From contig JACZJQ010000041.1 of assembly GCA_014860455.1 (NCBI GenBank), forward strand, positions 1-39,693: a stretch of 39,693 nucleotides of DNA, written 5' to 3'. Positions 31,077 through 39,155 of the stretch are shown here, piece by piece (the first letter of the stretch is position 1; each line of letters begins with the position of its first letter). The notes beneath the pieces were generated by a model, which did no database searches, had not been told where the DNA came from, and saw only the letters and a program-made list of their open reading frames with translations. The position numbers and the translations under genes are program-made. Origin of the DNA: Bryobacteraceae bacterium (GTDB lineage: Bacteria; Acidobacteriota; Terriglobia; Bryobacterales; Bryobacteraceae).

Positions 31077-31631
31077 ATGGACGCTAAGATGGCTGTAATG
31101 GAGACGAGCTACTCAGAGCCGGTTCGCAGCCTGCTTGCGCGGCCTCATGACGCGATGGCGCTGGTCTGCCGGCGCAAGCCCGTGCCAGGGGCAACGGCGG
31201 TGCTGGTCAAGGCTCGCCCGGCGGAGTGGTTTCCCGGCGCGCGCCACCCCGAGGCGGCGTTGTCGGGATTGTGGCTGCGGTTCGGCGAATGGGACAGGGC
31301 GCACGAGATCGCCCAGGACCTGCCGTCGGCCGAAGGCAGCTACTGGCACGCCATCATCCACCGCCAGGAGCCCGATGGCTGGAACTCGGGCTATTGGTTC
31401 CGCCGGGTCCGGCTGCATCCGGTCTTCACCCAGCTTGCCGCTGAGGCCGGTCGGCTTGCGGCGAAGCGGCCGGAAGCGCGTTTCACAGTGAAAGACGATT
31501 GGGATCCGTTCGCCTTCATCGACTACTGCGGCGGGCCTGCATCGAAGGCCGGAACCGCCGCCGAGGCGCTGGCGCTCGAGATTCAGGAGGCCGAGTGGCG
31601 GCTGCTGTTTGGCTGGTGCGTGAGAGGATGA
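31077..31631 (+). CDS. Hypothetical protein, Trp- and His-rich
   Basis: The 184-residue protein has no recognised domain. It is soluble, with repeated Trp/His motifs (AEWFPGARHPEAALSG, WDRAHEIAQDLPS, YWHAIIHRQEPDGWNSGYWF), a KDDWDPFAFIDYC segment, and a C-terminal helix ending EWRLLFGWCVRG. Starts at 31077, 31089 and 31098 are all ATG and no strong ribosome site chooses between them. It is followed after 4 nt by the HlyD-like gene, so the two may be co-transcribed. Function unknown. Confidence 0.6.
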   Translation: MDAKMAVMETSYSEPVRSLLARPHDAMALVCRRKPVPGATAVLVKARPAEWFPGARHPEAALSGLWLRFGEWDRAHEIAQDLPSAEGSYWHAIIHRQEPDGWNSGYWFRRVRLHPVFTQLAAEAGRLAAKRPEARFTVKDDWDPFAFIDYCGGPASKAGTAAEALALEIQEAEWRLLFGWCVRG

Positions 31632-31635
31632 AAGG

Positions 31636-32856
31636 GTGAAACGCTGGATCATTGGGTTGGTCCTGGCGGCCGTCGCCGTCTTTGCGTTTGCCTGGACCAG
31701 AAAGTCAGCCCCTAAGGAAGTTCCCGTCGTGAAGGCGGTACGCGCGCCGTTGCTGAGCCTGATCTCGACCAACGCCACGGTCGAGCCATTCGAGTGGCGC
31801 GCCGTGACAGCCGGCATGGCGGGGCGGATCGGCCATGTTCTGGTGAAGGTCAACGACCAGGTGCTCGCCGGCCGGGTGCTGGCGATGGTCGACAACCCTG
31901 CGCTGGAAAGCGAGATTGCCGCCGCCGAAGCCAACTACCAGCAGGCGGGAGCCGCGAACGACGCCGTCCAGCGCGGCGGACCCGCCCGGGAACGCGCCGA
32001 GATCGACGCTCTCGAAGCCAAACTGAAGTCCCAGATTGCCGCCGCCATTCGTGAGCGCGAGGCCACCGAACGGCTTGTCTCCAAGAACGCGGCCACACGT
32101 TCTGAACTGACAGCGGTTTCCGACCGCATCGCCCAACTCGAAGTGGAATTGAAATCGACTGCCGCACGGCGGGCCGCGCTTGTCGATACACGGGATGCCA
32201 TGCTGGCCGACAGCCGCCTGAAACAGGCGCGGAAGGAACTGGACGAAGTCAGCAGCCGGGAGCGGCGGTCGAACCTCCAGGCCCCGATCGCAGGCACCGT
32301 CTACGAACTGAGCGTCAAGGCAGGAGATTGGGTGGATCCGGGCAAGTTGGTGGCCAAGGTCGGCGACCTCTCGAAGCTGCGTCTCAGGGTTTTCGTGGAC
32401 GAGCCCGATTTGGGGCGCGTCTCGGCGGGCATGAAGGTCAAGGTGAACTGGGACGCCTTTCCAGGAGAAAACTGGGAGGCGGTGGTGAGGCAAGTGCCAA
32501 CGCAGGTGACGGCGATGGGGACGAGGATGGTGGGCGAAGTCATCGCCGAAATGCCGAATCCCGGAGCGCGCATCCCTAGCGGTGCGAATGTGAATGTCGA
32601 GATCGAGGCGGAAAAGGTGGATGGCGCGCTGACGATTCCCAAGGAAGCGTTGCGGCGAAAGGATGGTTTGCTTGGCGTGCTGGCCGTTGAGGATGGAATT
32701 CTGAAGTGGCGGACTATCCGCACGGGCATCTCCAGCCTGTCGTCGGTACAGGTGGTCGACGGCCTGAAGGAAGGCGAGGCGGTGGTTTCCTCAAGCGATC
32801 CGCAATGGGCGGAGGGGATGAAAGCCGCGCCGGTGGCACGGGCGGCCGGCGGCTAA
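31636..32856 (+). CDS. RND/HlyD-type periplasmic adaptor (membrane fusion protein)
   Basis: The 406-residue protein has one N-terminal anchor (IIGLVLAAVAVFAFAW), a lipoyl-type half (TAGMAGRIGHVLVKVNDQVLAG), a long coiled-coil arm (residues about 95-205, rich in Glu, Ala and Arg) and the returning half with LQAPIAGTVYELSVKAGDWV, then beta-barrel and membrane-proximal parts (GALTIPKEALRRKDG). Such proteins bridge an inner-membrane pump and an outer-membrane channel. No RND or ABC permease or TolC gene lies next to it, so it is an orphan within the window. The start is a GTG at 31636, 4 nt after the previous stop. Confidence 0.88.
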   Translation: MKRWIIGLVLAAVAVFAFAWTRKSAPKEVPVVKAVRAPLLSLISTNATVEPFEWRAVTAGMAGRIGHVLVKVNDQVLAGRVLAMVDNPALESEIAAAEANYQQAGAANDAVQRGGPARERAEIDALEAKLKSQIAAAIREREATERLVSKNAATRSELTAVSDRIAQLEVELKSTAARRAALVDTRDAMLADSRLKQARKELDEVSSRERRSNLQAPIAGTVYELSVKAGDWVDPGKLVAKVGDLSKLRLRVFVDEPDLGRVSAGMKVKVNWDAFPGENWEAVVRQVPTQVTAMGTRMVGEVIAEMPNPGARIPSGANVNVEIEAEKVDGALTIPKEALRRKDGLLGVLAVEDGILKWRTIRTGISSLSSVQVVDGLKEGEAVVSSSDPQWAEGMKAAPVARAAGG

Positions 32857-33785
32857 GCCCGTTTAGGCGCTGGAAGCAGGGGTAGCTCGCGGTCTTCGAA
32901 ATACCGGGAGCCTGGATCGGATTCCAACTCCATCTTTTCCAGGGCATCCACGCCCTGGGCCGTGATCTGGAACCGGTTGTCGTCCGACCGGATCACAAAT
33001 GTCCTTTCCCGCAGGTACCAGAGGGTGAATTCGACCTGTTCACGGTTGACGCTGAGCACATCCTCAAGCTCAAAGACGGTCAGCGTGGGCGTGTGAGGAT
33101 CGGCCGCCCGTTTCTGGAACAGCGCTGCCAGGATGCCCTGCCGCTTACGCCTTTCCCCGGCCAGTCCGGTGACTGGCGGCGAATTCTTGAAGACGCTCCA
33201 GATCGATTTGAGCGAAGTGTTACGCGCGAGATCGTAAGCCGCCCTGGCGGCCTCGTCACTTAGGATTTTGTAGGCGGCGACGAGTTGGCGGAACTTCGAT
33301 TCGTCCCCGGTGGACTGGTTGTCTGGATGGTAGATCTGGGCCAGCAGCCGGTAGGCGCGGTTGATCATATCGCCATTGGCTTTAGGGTGGACCTGCAGAA
33401 GTTCATAGTAATCAACCGATCCATCGCCGAGGATGGCTGCCTGGACTCCGGGGTCCTCGGGTGTGGCGCCAGGCAGTTCGAAGGCGACGCCAAAACGGTA
33501 GAGGCCGCTGTTGGTCCGCCGGGACCAGGCGACCCGGCCGTGCGGCGGCAGCGGCCCAAGCGCCGATTTCATCTCTTCGCTGGCGTCGAGAAGAACTCGA
33601 ATCCCAACCTGCACAGGGTAGCGGCCCTGAATGCCGATGCCGGCCTCCGCCGTATCCACCAGCACGGTCGAAAGCCAGCCGCCGCCGCTGCCGTCCAGCG
33701 GGCGCAACTTGACCTCCACCGGGGGAACCCGGCTGTTCCGGCTCTTGCGCCTTCTCTCAGGGGTCTGGTCTGCTGGCATCGCCAT
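32853..33785 (-). CDS. PilZ-like domain fused to a DnaJ domain and a C-terminal helical domain
   Basis: The 310-residue protein joins three parts. Residues about 10-108 resemble PilZ: RRRKSRNSR (an RxxxR-type motif) and VLVDTAEAGIGI (D-x-x-x-x-G with Ala in place of the usual Ser). Residues 125-187 are a J domain: DYYELLQVHPKANGDMINRAY with HPD at 153-155 and FRQLVAAYKILSDEAARAAYD. Residues about 213-285 resemble a winged helix (VFELEDVLSVNREQVEFTLWYL). J domains stimulate DnaK-type chaperones; PilZ domains bind cyclic di-GMP. Whether this PilZ-like part still binds the nucleotide is unclear. The 3' end overlaps the HlyD gene stop by 4 nt. Confidence 0.78.
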   Translation of the reverse strand: MAMPADQTPERRRKSRNSRVPPVEVKLRPLDGSGGGWLSTVLVDTAEAGIGIQGRYPVQVGIRVLLDASEEMKSALGPLPPHGRVAWSRRTNSGLYRFGVAFELPGATPEDPGVQAAILGDGSVDYYELLQVHPKANGDMINRAYRLLAQIYHPDNQSTGDESKFRQLVAAYKILSDEAARAAYDLARNTSLKSIWSVFKNSPPVTGLAGERRKRQGILAALFQKRAADPHTPTLTVFELEDVLSVNREQVEFTLWYLRERTFVIRSDDNRFQITAQGVDALEKMELESDPGSRYFEDRELPLLPAPKRA

Positions 33786-33927
33786 CCACCACCATTGTGG
33801 GGGCTGGCAGGCGTCTGACCTATCGGCAATTCACCCTAGATTGTTCTCCGTCGCTTACCCGTACCATTGCGTGTTGGTAATAGCCCAAATGGGATATCGG
33901 GACCGCCCGGAACGGCAACGCCGGGGA

Positions 33928-34941
33928 CTATTTGGCCTCGGCGGGAGCTGGGGCGGGCGCGGCTGGAGGACCGAAGTAAGAGTCGGCCAGAGACGACTTG
34001 GCGGCCGATTTGATCTCCGTGATCGCCTTTTGCGCACCTTCCGGCGCCAGTGCCTGCTCGATCTCGGCCTTGACGTCGTCCAGGGTTTTTGCCGTGCGGG
34101 ACTGAACCTGAATCAGGTGGTAGCCGAACTGGGACTTCACGGGCTGGCTCACCTCTCCAACGGGTTGGGTGAAGACGGCATCCTCGAAGACCGGCACCAT
34201 CTGGCCGCGGCCGACCGAGCCGAGATCGCCGCCCTGGGCGCCGGAACCGGTGTCGTCGGATTCGGCCTTGGCCACGGCGGCGAAATCCTCGCCACCGGCG
34301 ATCCGTTTCCGCAATTCCTGGGTCTTGGCGAGAGCCTCCTCCTCGGTGAGGTCTTTCTGGTCGGGTTTGAGCGGGACGCGAGAGCCTTTGAACCGGATCA
34401 GGATGTGGCGCGCGGTGGCCTGGTCGTACTCCTTCTTATGCTCCTCGTAGTATTTCGCGAGATCCTCGGCGGAGGGCTTGGCGGCGGCGAGCAGATCCTG
34501 ATAGAGGAGGCTGGCCAGGAGATTGTCCTGGTTGAGGCGGATCTGTTGCTGGACGGCCTGACGGCCGTCGATGCCGCGGCGGCGGGCCTCCTGGGCGAGC
34601 GTACGGATCTCGACGATTCTCTCGGCGAGGCGGCGCTTGCCGCCCTCGGCCTGCACGTCCTTCTGCACATTGGCCGGCAGAGCGGCTACAAGGCCTTCAA
34701 ACTCGGCCTGGGTCATTGATTCGGCGCCGATGGTCAGCACGACCGGCGAAGCGGGCTGCGCCGGCTTGGCCGGGGTGGCGGCTTTGGCTGGAGCGGCGGC
34801 CTTTGCGGGAGCGGCTTTAACGGCGGCAGGCCGGGCGGCGGCGGGTTTGGCGGCCTGAGCCGGCTTGGCCGGCTTCGGTGGCGCGGGGGCAGGCTGTGCC
34901 CACACGGCGGCAGCCAACAGAGACAATAGGGAGATCCTCAT
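33928..34941 (-). CDS. Parvulin-type peptidyl-prolyl isomerase (SurA/PpiC-like), exported
   Basis: The 337-residue protein has a signal peptide (MRISLLSLLAAAVWA) and an Ala/Pro/Lys-rich linker from about residue 17 to 65. An alpha-helical chaperone-like segment follows. The parvulin domain spans roughly 175-282, with ARHILIRFK (H179) and FGYHLIQVQ (H275) and the GGDLGSVGRGQMVPVFEDAVF core. Such proteins help outer-membrane proteins fold in the periplasm. The linker is low-complexity and probably disordered. It is divergent from the ABC exporter, with 6 to 27 nt between the possible starts. Confidence 0.92.
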   Translation of the reverse strand: MRISLLSLLAAAVWAQPAPAPPKPAKPAQAAKPAAARPAAVKAAPAKAAAPAKAATPAKPAQPASPVVLTIGAESMTQAEFEGLVAALPANVQKDVQAEGGKRRLAERIVEIRTLAQEARRRGIDGRQAVQQQIRLNQDNLLASLLYQDLLAAAKPSAEDLAKYYEEHKKEYDQATARHILIRFKGSRVPLKPDQKDLTEEEALAKTQELRKRIAGGEDFAAVAKAESDDTGSGAQGGDLGSVGRGQMVPVFEDAVFTQPVGEVSQPVKSQFGYHLIQVQSRTAKTLDDVKAEIEQALAPEGAQKAITEIKSAAKSSLADSYFGPPAAPAPAPAEAK

Positions 34942-34968
34942 AATCCCATGTTACCCCGCGGAACGAGC

Positions 34969-36816
34969 ATGTCTGAACGAACCTCCTCGCGCCACACGCG
35001 CAAGCCGGACCTACCCAAAGGCCCATCCAACTGGAAGGCCGTCTGGCCTGACATTAAAGAACTGATTCGTCCCCGGCGCGGCCAGTTGGCCCTGGGACTG
35101 GTCCTGATCGTGATCAGCCGCGTGGCCGGGCTGGTGCTGCCGGCATCGACGAAGTACCTGGTGGACGATGTTCTGGTGAACCGCCGGACGGAATTGCTGG
35201 AGCCCATCATCCTGGCCGTGCTGGCTGCCACGGCCGTGCAGGCGGGCAGTGCATTCTGGCTGACACAACTGCTGTCGAAATCGGCCCAGCGGCTGATCGC
35301 CGAACTGCGCTGCAAGGTGCAGGCCCACGTCAACCGGCTGCCGGTGAACTACTTCGACGCCAACAAGAGCGGGCAATTGGTTTCGCGCATCATGAACGAC
35401 GTCGAGGGTGTCCGTAATCTTGTGGGCACGGGGCTGGTGGAGTTTATCGGCGGGCTGCTGACGGCCGCGCTGAGTTTCTTTGTGCTGATGCGCATCAGCT
35501 CCACGATGACGTTGATGGCTTTGGCTGTTGTGGCCGCCTTCTCCCTGGTTCTGCGCTATGCCTTCACGACACTGCGGCCGATTTTCCGCGAGCGGGGCAA
35601 GATCACGGCCGAGGTGACGGGGCGGCTGACCGAATCGATCGGCGGCATCCGCGTGGTGAAGGGTTACCATGCCGAGTCGCGCGAAGACAGGGTATTCGCC
35701 GAAGGAGCGGGCCGCATCCTGGCCAACGTGCTGAAGTCGATCACCGGGGTGAGCCTGCTGAGCCTGTCGGCGACGACGCTGATGGGCGCTGTCGGCGGCG
35801 TGGTGATGTACATGGGCGGCCGGCAGATTATCGACGGCAGCCTGACGCTGGGCGGGTTTGTCACCTTCATGGCATTCATGGCGTTTCTGGTGGCGCCGGT
35901 GTTCCAGGTGGTGGGGATCGGCACGCAACTCACCGAAGCCATCGCCGGGCTGGAGCGGACCCGCGAACTGCTCGACGAACAGCAGGAGGACGCAGGCGGC
36001 GCCCGCGTAATGGAGATGCCGCCGGTGGCCGGCAAGGTGGAATTCGAAGATGTCCACTTCCACTATGAAGAGGGCAAACCGGTGCTGAAGGGCATCAGCT
36101 TCGAGGCCGGGCAGGGCACGGTGACGGCGCTGGTGGGTTCGTCCGGTTCGGGTAAGTCCACCACCATCGGCCTGATCGCGGCGTTCTACCGCCCGACGCG
36201 CGGGCGTGTGCTGGTGGATGGCGTTGACCTCGGAGGAGTCAAACTCGGCTCTTACCGGAGCCAGTTGGGCGTGGTTTTCCAGGAGACCTTTCTTTTCGAC
36301 GGAAGCATCCGGGAAAACGTCGAGTTCGGCCGTCCGGGGGCCACCGAAGAGCAGATTCTGGAGGCATGCAGGCTGGCTCGGGTGGACGAGTTTGCCGAAC
36401 GCTTCGAGCAGGGCTACGATACCGTGGTCGGCGAGCGTGGCGTGAAGCTGTCAGGCGGGCAGAAACAGCGCGTTTCCATCGCCCGCGCCATTCTGGCGGA
36501 TCCGCGCATCCTCATCCTTGACGAGGCCACGTCCAGCCTGGACAGCGAGACCGAGCAACTGATCCAGCATGGCCTGTCGTACCTGATGCAGGGCCGCACG
36601 ACCTTCGTCATCGCCCACCGGCTGTCGACCATCCGGCGCGCGGATCAGATCCTGGTGATGGAAGGCGGCGAAATCGTCGAGCGGGGCAACCATGCGGAGC
36701 TGTTCGCCTCACAGGGCCGGTATCACGAGCTGTATACGAAGCAGCACGGCCTGGAGCGGAATCTGTTCCTCGCCCCGGGAGAAGGGGATGCGCCAGAAAC
36801 CGGGACCGAGGCTTAG
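34969..36816 (+). CDS. ABC exporter, MsbA-like fused permease/ATPase
   Basis: The 615-residue half-transporter has six hydrophobic segments (residues about 40-325) and a C-terminal ATPase. Walker A is GSSGSGKST (390-398), Q-loop Q438 (VVFQET), signature LSGGQ (494-498), Walker B ILILDE (514-519) and H-loop H550 (IAHRLS). The permease carries the YFDANKSGQLVSR and DVEGVRN loops typical of MsbA and multidrug exporters. MsbA flips lipid A; drug or lipid export is equally possible here. The first ATG at 34948 would add seven residues; 34969 has a better ribosome site (GGAA). Its stop overlaps the response-regulator stop by 4 nt. Confidence 0.92.
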   Translation: MSERTSSRHTRKPDLPKGPSNWKAVWPDIKELIRPRRGQLALGLVLIVISRVAGLVLPASTKYLVDDVLVNRRTELLEPIILAVLAATAVQAGSAFWLTQLLSKSAQRLIAELRCKVQAHVNRLPVNYFDANKSGQLVSRIMNDVEGVRNLVGTGLVEFIGGLLTAALSFFVLMRISSTMTLMALAVVAAFSLVLRYAFTTLRPIFRERGKITAEVTGRLTESIGGIRVVKGYHAESREDRVFAEGAGRILANVLKSITGVSLLSLSATTLMGAVGGVVMYMGGRQIIDGSLTLGGFVTFMAFMAFLVAPVFQVVGIGTQLTEAIAGLERTRELLDEQQEDAGGARVMEMPPVAGKVEFEDVHFHYEEGKPVLKGISFEAGQGTVTALVGSSGSGKSTTIGLIAAFYRPTRGRVLVDGVDLGGVKLGSYRSQLGVVFQETFLFDGSIRENVEFGRPGATEEQILEACRLARVDEFAERFEQGYDTVVGERGVKLSGGQKQRVSIARAILADPRILILDEATSSLDSETEQLIQHGLSYLMQGRTTFVIAHRLSTIRRADQILVMEGGEIVERGNHAELFASQGRYHELYTKQHGLERNLFLAPGEGDAPETGTEA

Positions 36817-37445
36817 ACGATCTCGCGACGGAAGTGTTCGAGGGCGACGCGGACCAGTTGCGACCGGGTGCGGACGCCGGTCTTGGAGAACAACTGCTGG
36901 AGCGACGCCTTAATGGCGCTCTCCGAGACGCGAAGTTGTTCGGCGATTTCCTTGTTGGCCATGCCGTCGAAGACGCCGCGCAGGACGATGCGGTCGCGCT
37001 CGGTGAACTTCACCCGGCGGTTGGTCCCGGCCAGCGGGTGGTCGTTATCCGGGTGGGCGTATTTGGGATCGACGAACGTCTCGCCGGCAACGACGCATTT
37101 GATGGCATCCACCAGGGCGTCCGGGCCGTTGGTTTTCAGGAATACGCCGCCGGCCCCGTGGTTGAGCGCCTGACGGACCTCGGCGCGGGTCATGCCGACG
37201 GTCACAAACAGGATCTTCGCCCCGGACTGTTTCATCCTGGGCGAGAGGATCACCTCATTTGCCCTGCGGTCGCCGAGTTCGAAGTCCAGCAGCATGATGT
37301 CGAAGCCGCCCGCACCCAGGGCGCTGACGGCTTCCTCGACTGTCGAGCACTGGCCGACGACCTTAAAATCAGGCTGGCCATCGAACCACCGGGCGAGGCT
37401 CTCACGGAACAGAGCGTGGTCGTCAACAAGGAAAATCCTGGTCAT
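36813..37445 (-). CDS. NarL/FixJ-type response regulator
   Basis: The 210-residue regulator has a receiver domain with phosphoacceptor D54 (IMLLDFELGD), acidic pair near VDDH, T82 (FVTVGMT) and K104 (FLKTNG). A LuxR-type helix-turn-helix covers residues 147-205 (GMANKEIAEQLRVSESAIK). It is a DNA-binding transcription factor controlled by the kinase encoded just upstream; the frames overlap by 4 nt (ATGA). Target promoters are not visible here. The gene is convergent with the ABC exporter and their stop codons interlock. Confidence 0.94.
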   Translation of the reverse strand: MTRIFLVDDHALFRESLARWFDGQPDFKVVGQCSTVEEAVSALGAGGFDIMLLDFELGDRRANEVILSPRMKQSGAKILFVTVGMTRAEVRQALNHGAGGVFLKTNGPDALVDAIKCVVAGETFVDPKYAHPDNDHPLAGTNRRVKFTERDRIVLRGVFDGMANKEIAEQLRVSESAIKASLQQLFSKTGVRTRSQLVRVALEHFRREIV

Positions 37446-39073
37446 GCGGAAATCTCCGAAGTGCGGAATTGCGAGTTGCGCTGGCCTTGCGCCCAGAGCT
37501 TGAGTCTGATGCACATCGTGCATCCGGCGGAGCCGGTCTCGTATGTAAGATCGCCGCCGCAGGAGCGTACCAATGCGCGCGAAATGAACAATCCGAGGCC
37601 GGAGGAGTGCGCGCCCGGCTGGAAGGCCCTGAACAACTGGTCAGGCTCCCTGACGCCCGGACCTGTGTCGAAAAGCCGGACACAAAGGCGGTCGCTCTCA
37701 ACATTGACGCCGATTCTGATTGCCTTATACTCGGCCCGCTTCATCGCACGAATGCTGTTACGGGTGAGATTGATGAGCACCTGGAGCATGCTGTGGCGGT
37801 CGGCGTCGGCATAAGGCAGAGACTCGAAGGGCTCGATTTCCAGTTCGACGCCTGCGTCCCGGAGAGACGGGTTCATTACGATTTTGAACTCCGCAATCAG
37901 CGAGCGGATGTCGACGGGTTGTTGGGCGGCAGTCTTGCCGGCGGAAGCCAGTTCCGCGGTGGAGATCCGCGTCAGGCTCTCAGTGAGCGCGCTCAAGGCG
38001 GCAAGATCGTCGTTGCCCGACAGACCTGGGAGCCGCGAGAGGCTTGCCTGTGTGACAGAGATTGCGGCGCAGATGTTGCGGATCTCGTGCGCCATGGAAC
38101 CCACCAGCACCCGGGTACTCTTCAGAAGGGTATGAAGGCTGGATTGCTGGAAGTCACGGATATCGTCTGAGGCGTCGGCGAGAATCGCCACCAGGTGGGC
38201 GCCATCCCCGGCGGCATAGGTTGCGAACCACACGCTCGCCCTGAACGGTTCGCCGTCCTGCCTGTGGCCGTCGATCAGAGCAGCGCTTCTCTGGCCGTGG
38301 CCCAGGTGTTTGCCGCCGGCGATGTCGGCCAGGTTCGGGAGAAATTGATGGATCTGCTGGCCGTGGAGAGTTCCGGCGCCTACGCCCAGCAGCGTTTCGG
38401 CCGCCTCGTTCGAGAGTCGCACCCGGCCGTGGCTGTCGATGGCGACCACGGCCGTGGGCATCGACTGCACCATTGAAACCAGCCGCTGCTCGGCTTCGAA
38501 TCTCTGGCGTGTTTCCTCGGAGATCTGTGCGGCATGGCTCAGAATCGCCCTGCGTTTCCTGACAACTTCGCACCACAGGAACATGATCAGCGAGAAGACG
38601 GCTATGGTGGCCACCACGCGACTGGTCCAGCCAGTCGTCCAGGCGGTGAGCCCGATCTGCTCCCGGATGAAGGCGGAAACCAGCACCGCGGCCATCACAT
38701 ATCTCTGGGACACTGAGACCGCGGCGATGGCGATCGGGATCAGCATCATCCGGCCGAGTGGAAGGGGATGTGGGGTAAGGATATCGGCGATGACAAACAG
38801 CAGCAGGAACCTGGCGGCGAGGATCAGATTCTCGTGCAACTCCCGGCGGATCAGATAATCGAGCAACCGGTCAGCCAGCGAAGTTGAGGCGACGGATCCA
38901 ACGATCCCCTCCTCAACATCAGTCACTGGCGCTGCTCGAATCACTGGCTCAATTCTGATGCCGGAGACTATCTTTTGTCCAGTCGCCAGCAGTGGGACTT
39001 GACTAGACGGCCCTGCACCTCTGCCGAGGGGCGCCCTCCGCGGTCTCACCAGCCGATGAACGGATCTGAACAT
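37442..39073 (-). CDS. Membrane-anchored PAS sensor histidine kinase
   Basis: The 543-residue kinase has three to four hydrophobic helices in residues 84-170, a PAS domain about 195-305 (AVVAIDSHGRVRLSNEAAETLLG), and a HisKA-like H-box H329 (GSMAHEIRNI). The ATPase has N-box N439 (NLTRNS), G1 DTGPG (469-473) and G2 GLGLF (492-496). It is a typical two-component sensor for the downstream NarL-like regulator; stop and start overlap. No heme-binding or periplasmic sensor domain is recognised. The start at 39073 is uncertain; about 50 residues before the conserved region have no clear homology and a later start is possible. Confidence 0.9.
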   Translation of the reverse strand: MFRSVHRLVRPRRAPLGRGAGPSSQVPLLATGQKIVSGIRIEPVIRAAPVTDVEEGIVGSVASTSLADRLLDYLIRRELHENLILAARFLLLFVIADILTPHPLPLGRMMLIPIAIAAVSVSQRYVMAAVLVSAFIREQIGLTAWTTGWTSRVVATIAVFSLIMFLWCEVVRKRRAILSHAAQISEETRQRFEAEQRLVSMVQSMPTAVVAIDSHGRVRLSNEAAETLLGVGAGTLHGQQIHQFLPNLADIAGGKHLGHGQRSAALIDGHRQDGEPFRASVWFATYAAGDGAHLVAILADASDDIRDFQQSSLHTLLKSTRVLVGSMAHEIRNICAAISVTQASLSRLPGLSGNDDLAALSALTESLTRISTAELASAGKTAAQQPVDIRSLIAEFKIVMNPSLRDAGVELEIEPFESLPYADADRHSMLQVLINLTRNSIRAMKRAEYKAIRIGVNVESDRLCVRLFDTGPGVREPDQLFRAFQPGAHSSGLGLFISRALVRSCGGDLTYETGSAGCTMCIRLKLWAQGQRNSQFRTSEISA

Positions 39074-39155
39074 GATTTAGCGATCACTAGTATGGCGCCA
39101 GAGGCGGGCCGTAGATTACCGGCCTCTTCGTATTTCTATCTAAAGATGGCAAAAT

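Noticed and set aside
33786-33927. 142-bp gap between the PilZ-J and parvulin genes searched for RNA or terminator
   Set aside because: No stable hairpin with T-tract, no tRNA-like fold and no open frame was found.
34740-34890. Ala/Pro/Lys-rich repeat in the parvulin gene read as a possible separate repeat element
   Set aside because: It is an in-frame low-complexity linker after the signal peptide, common in exported proteins, not a mobile or regulatory repeat.
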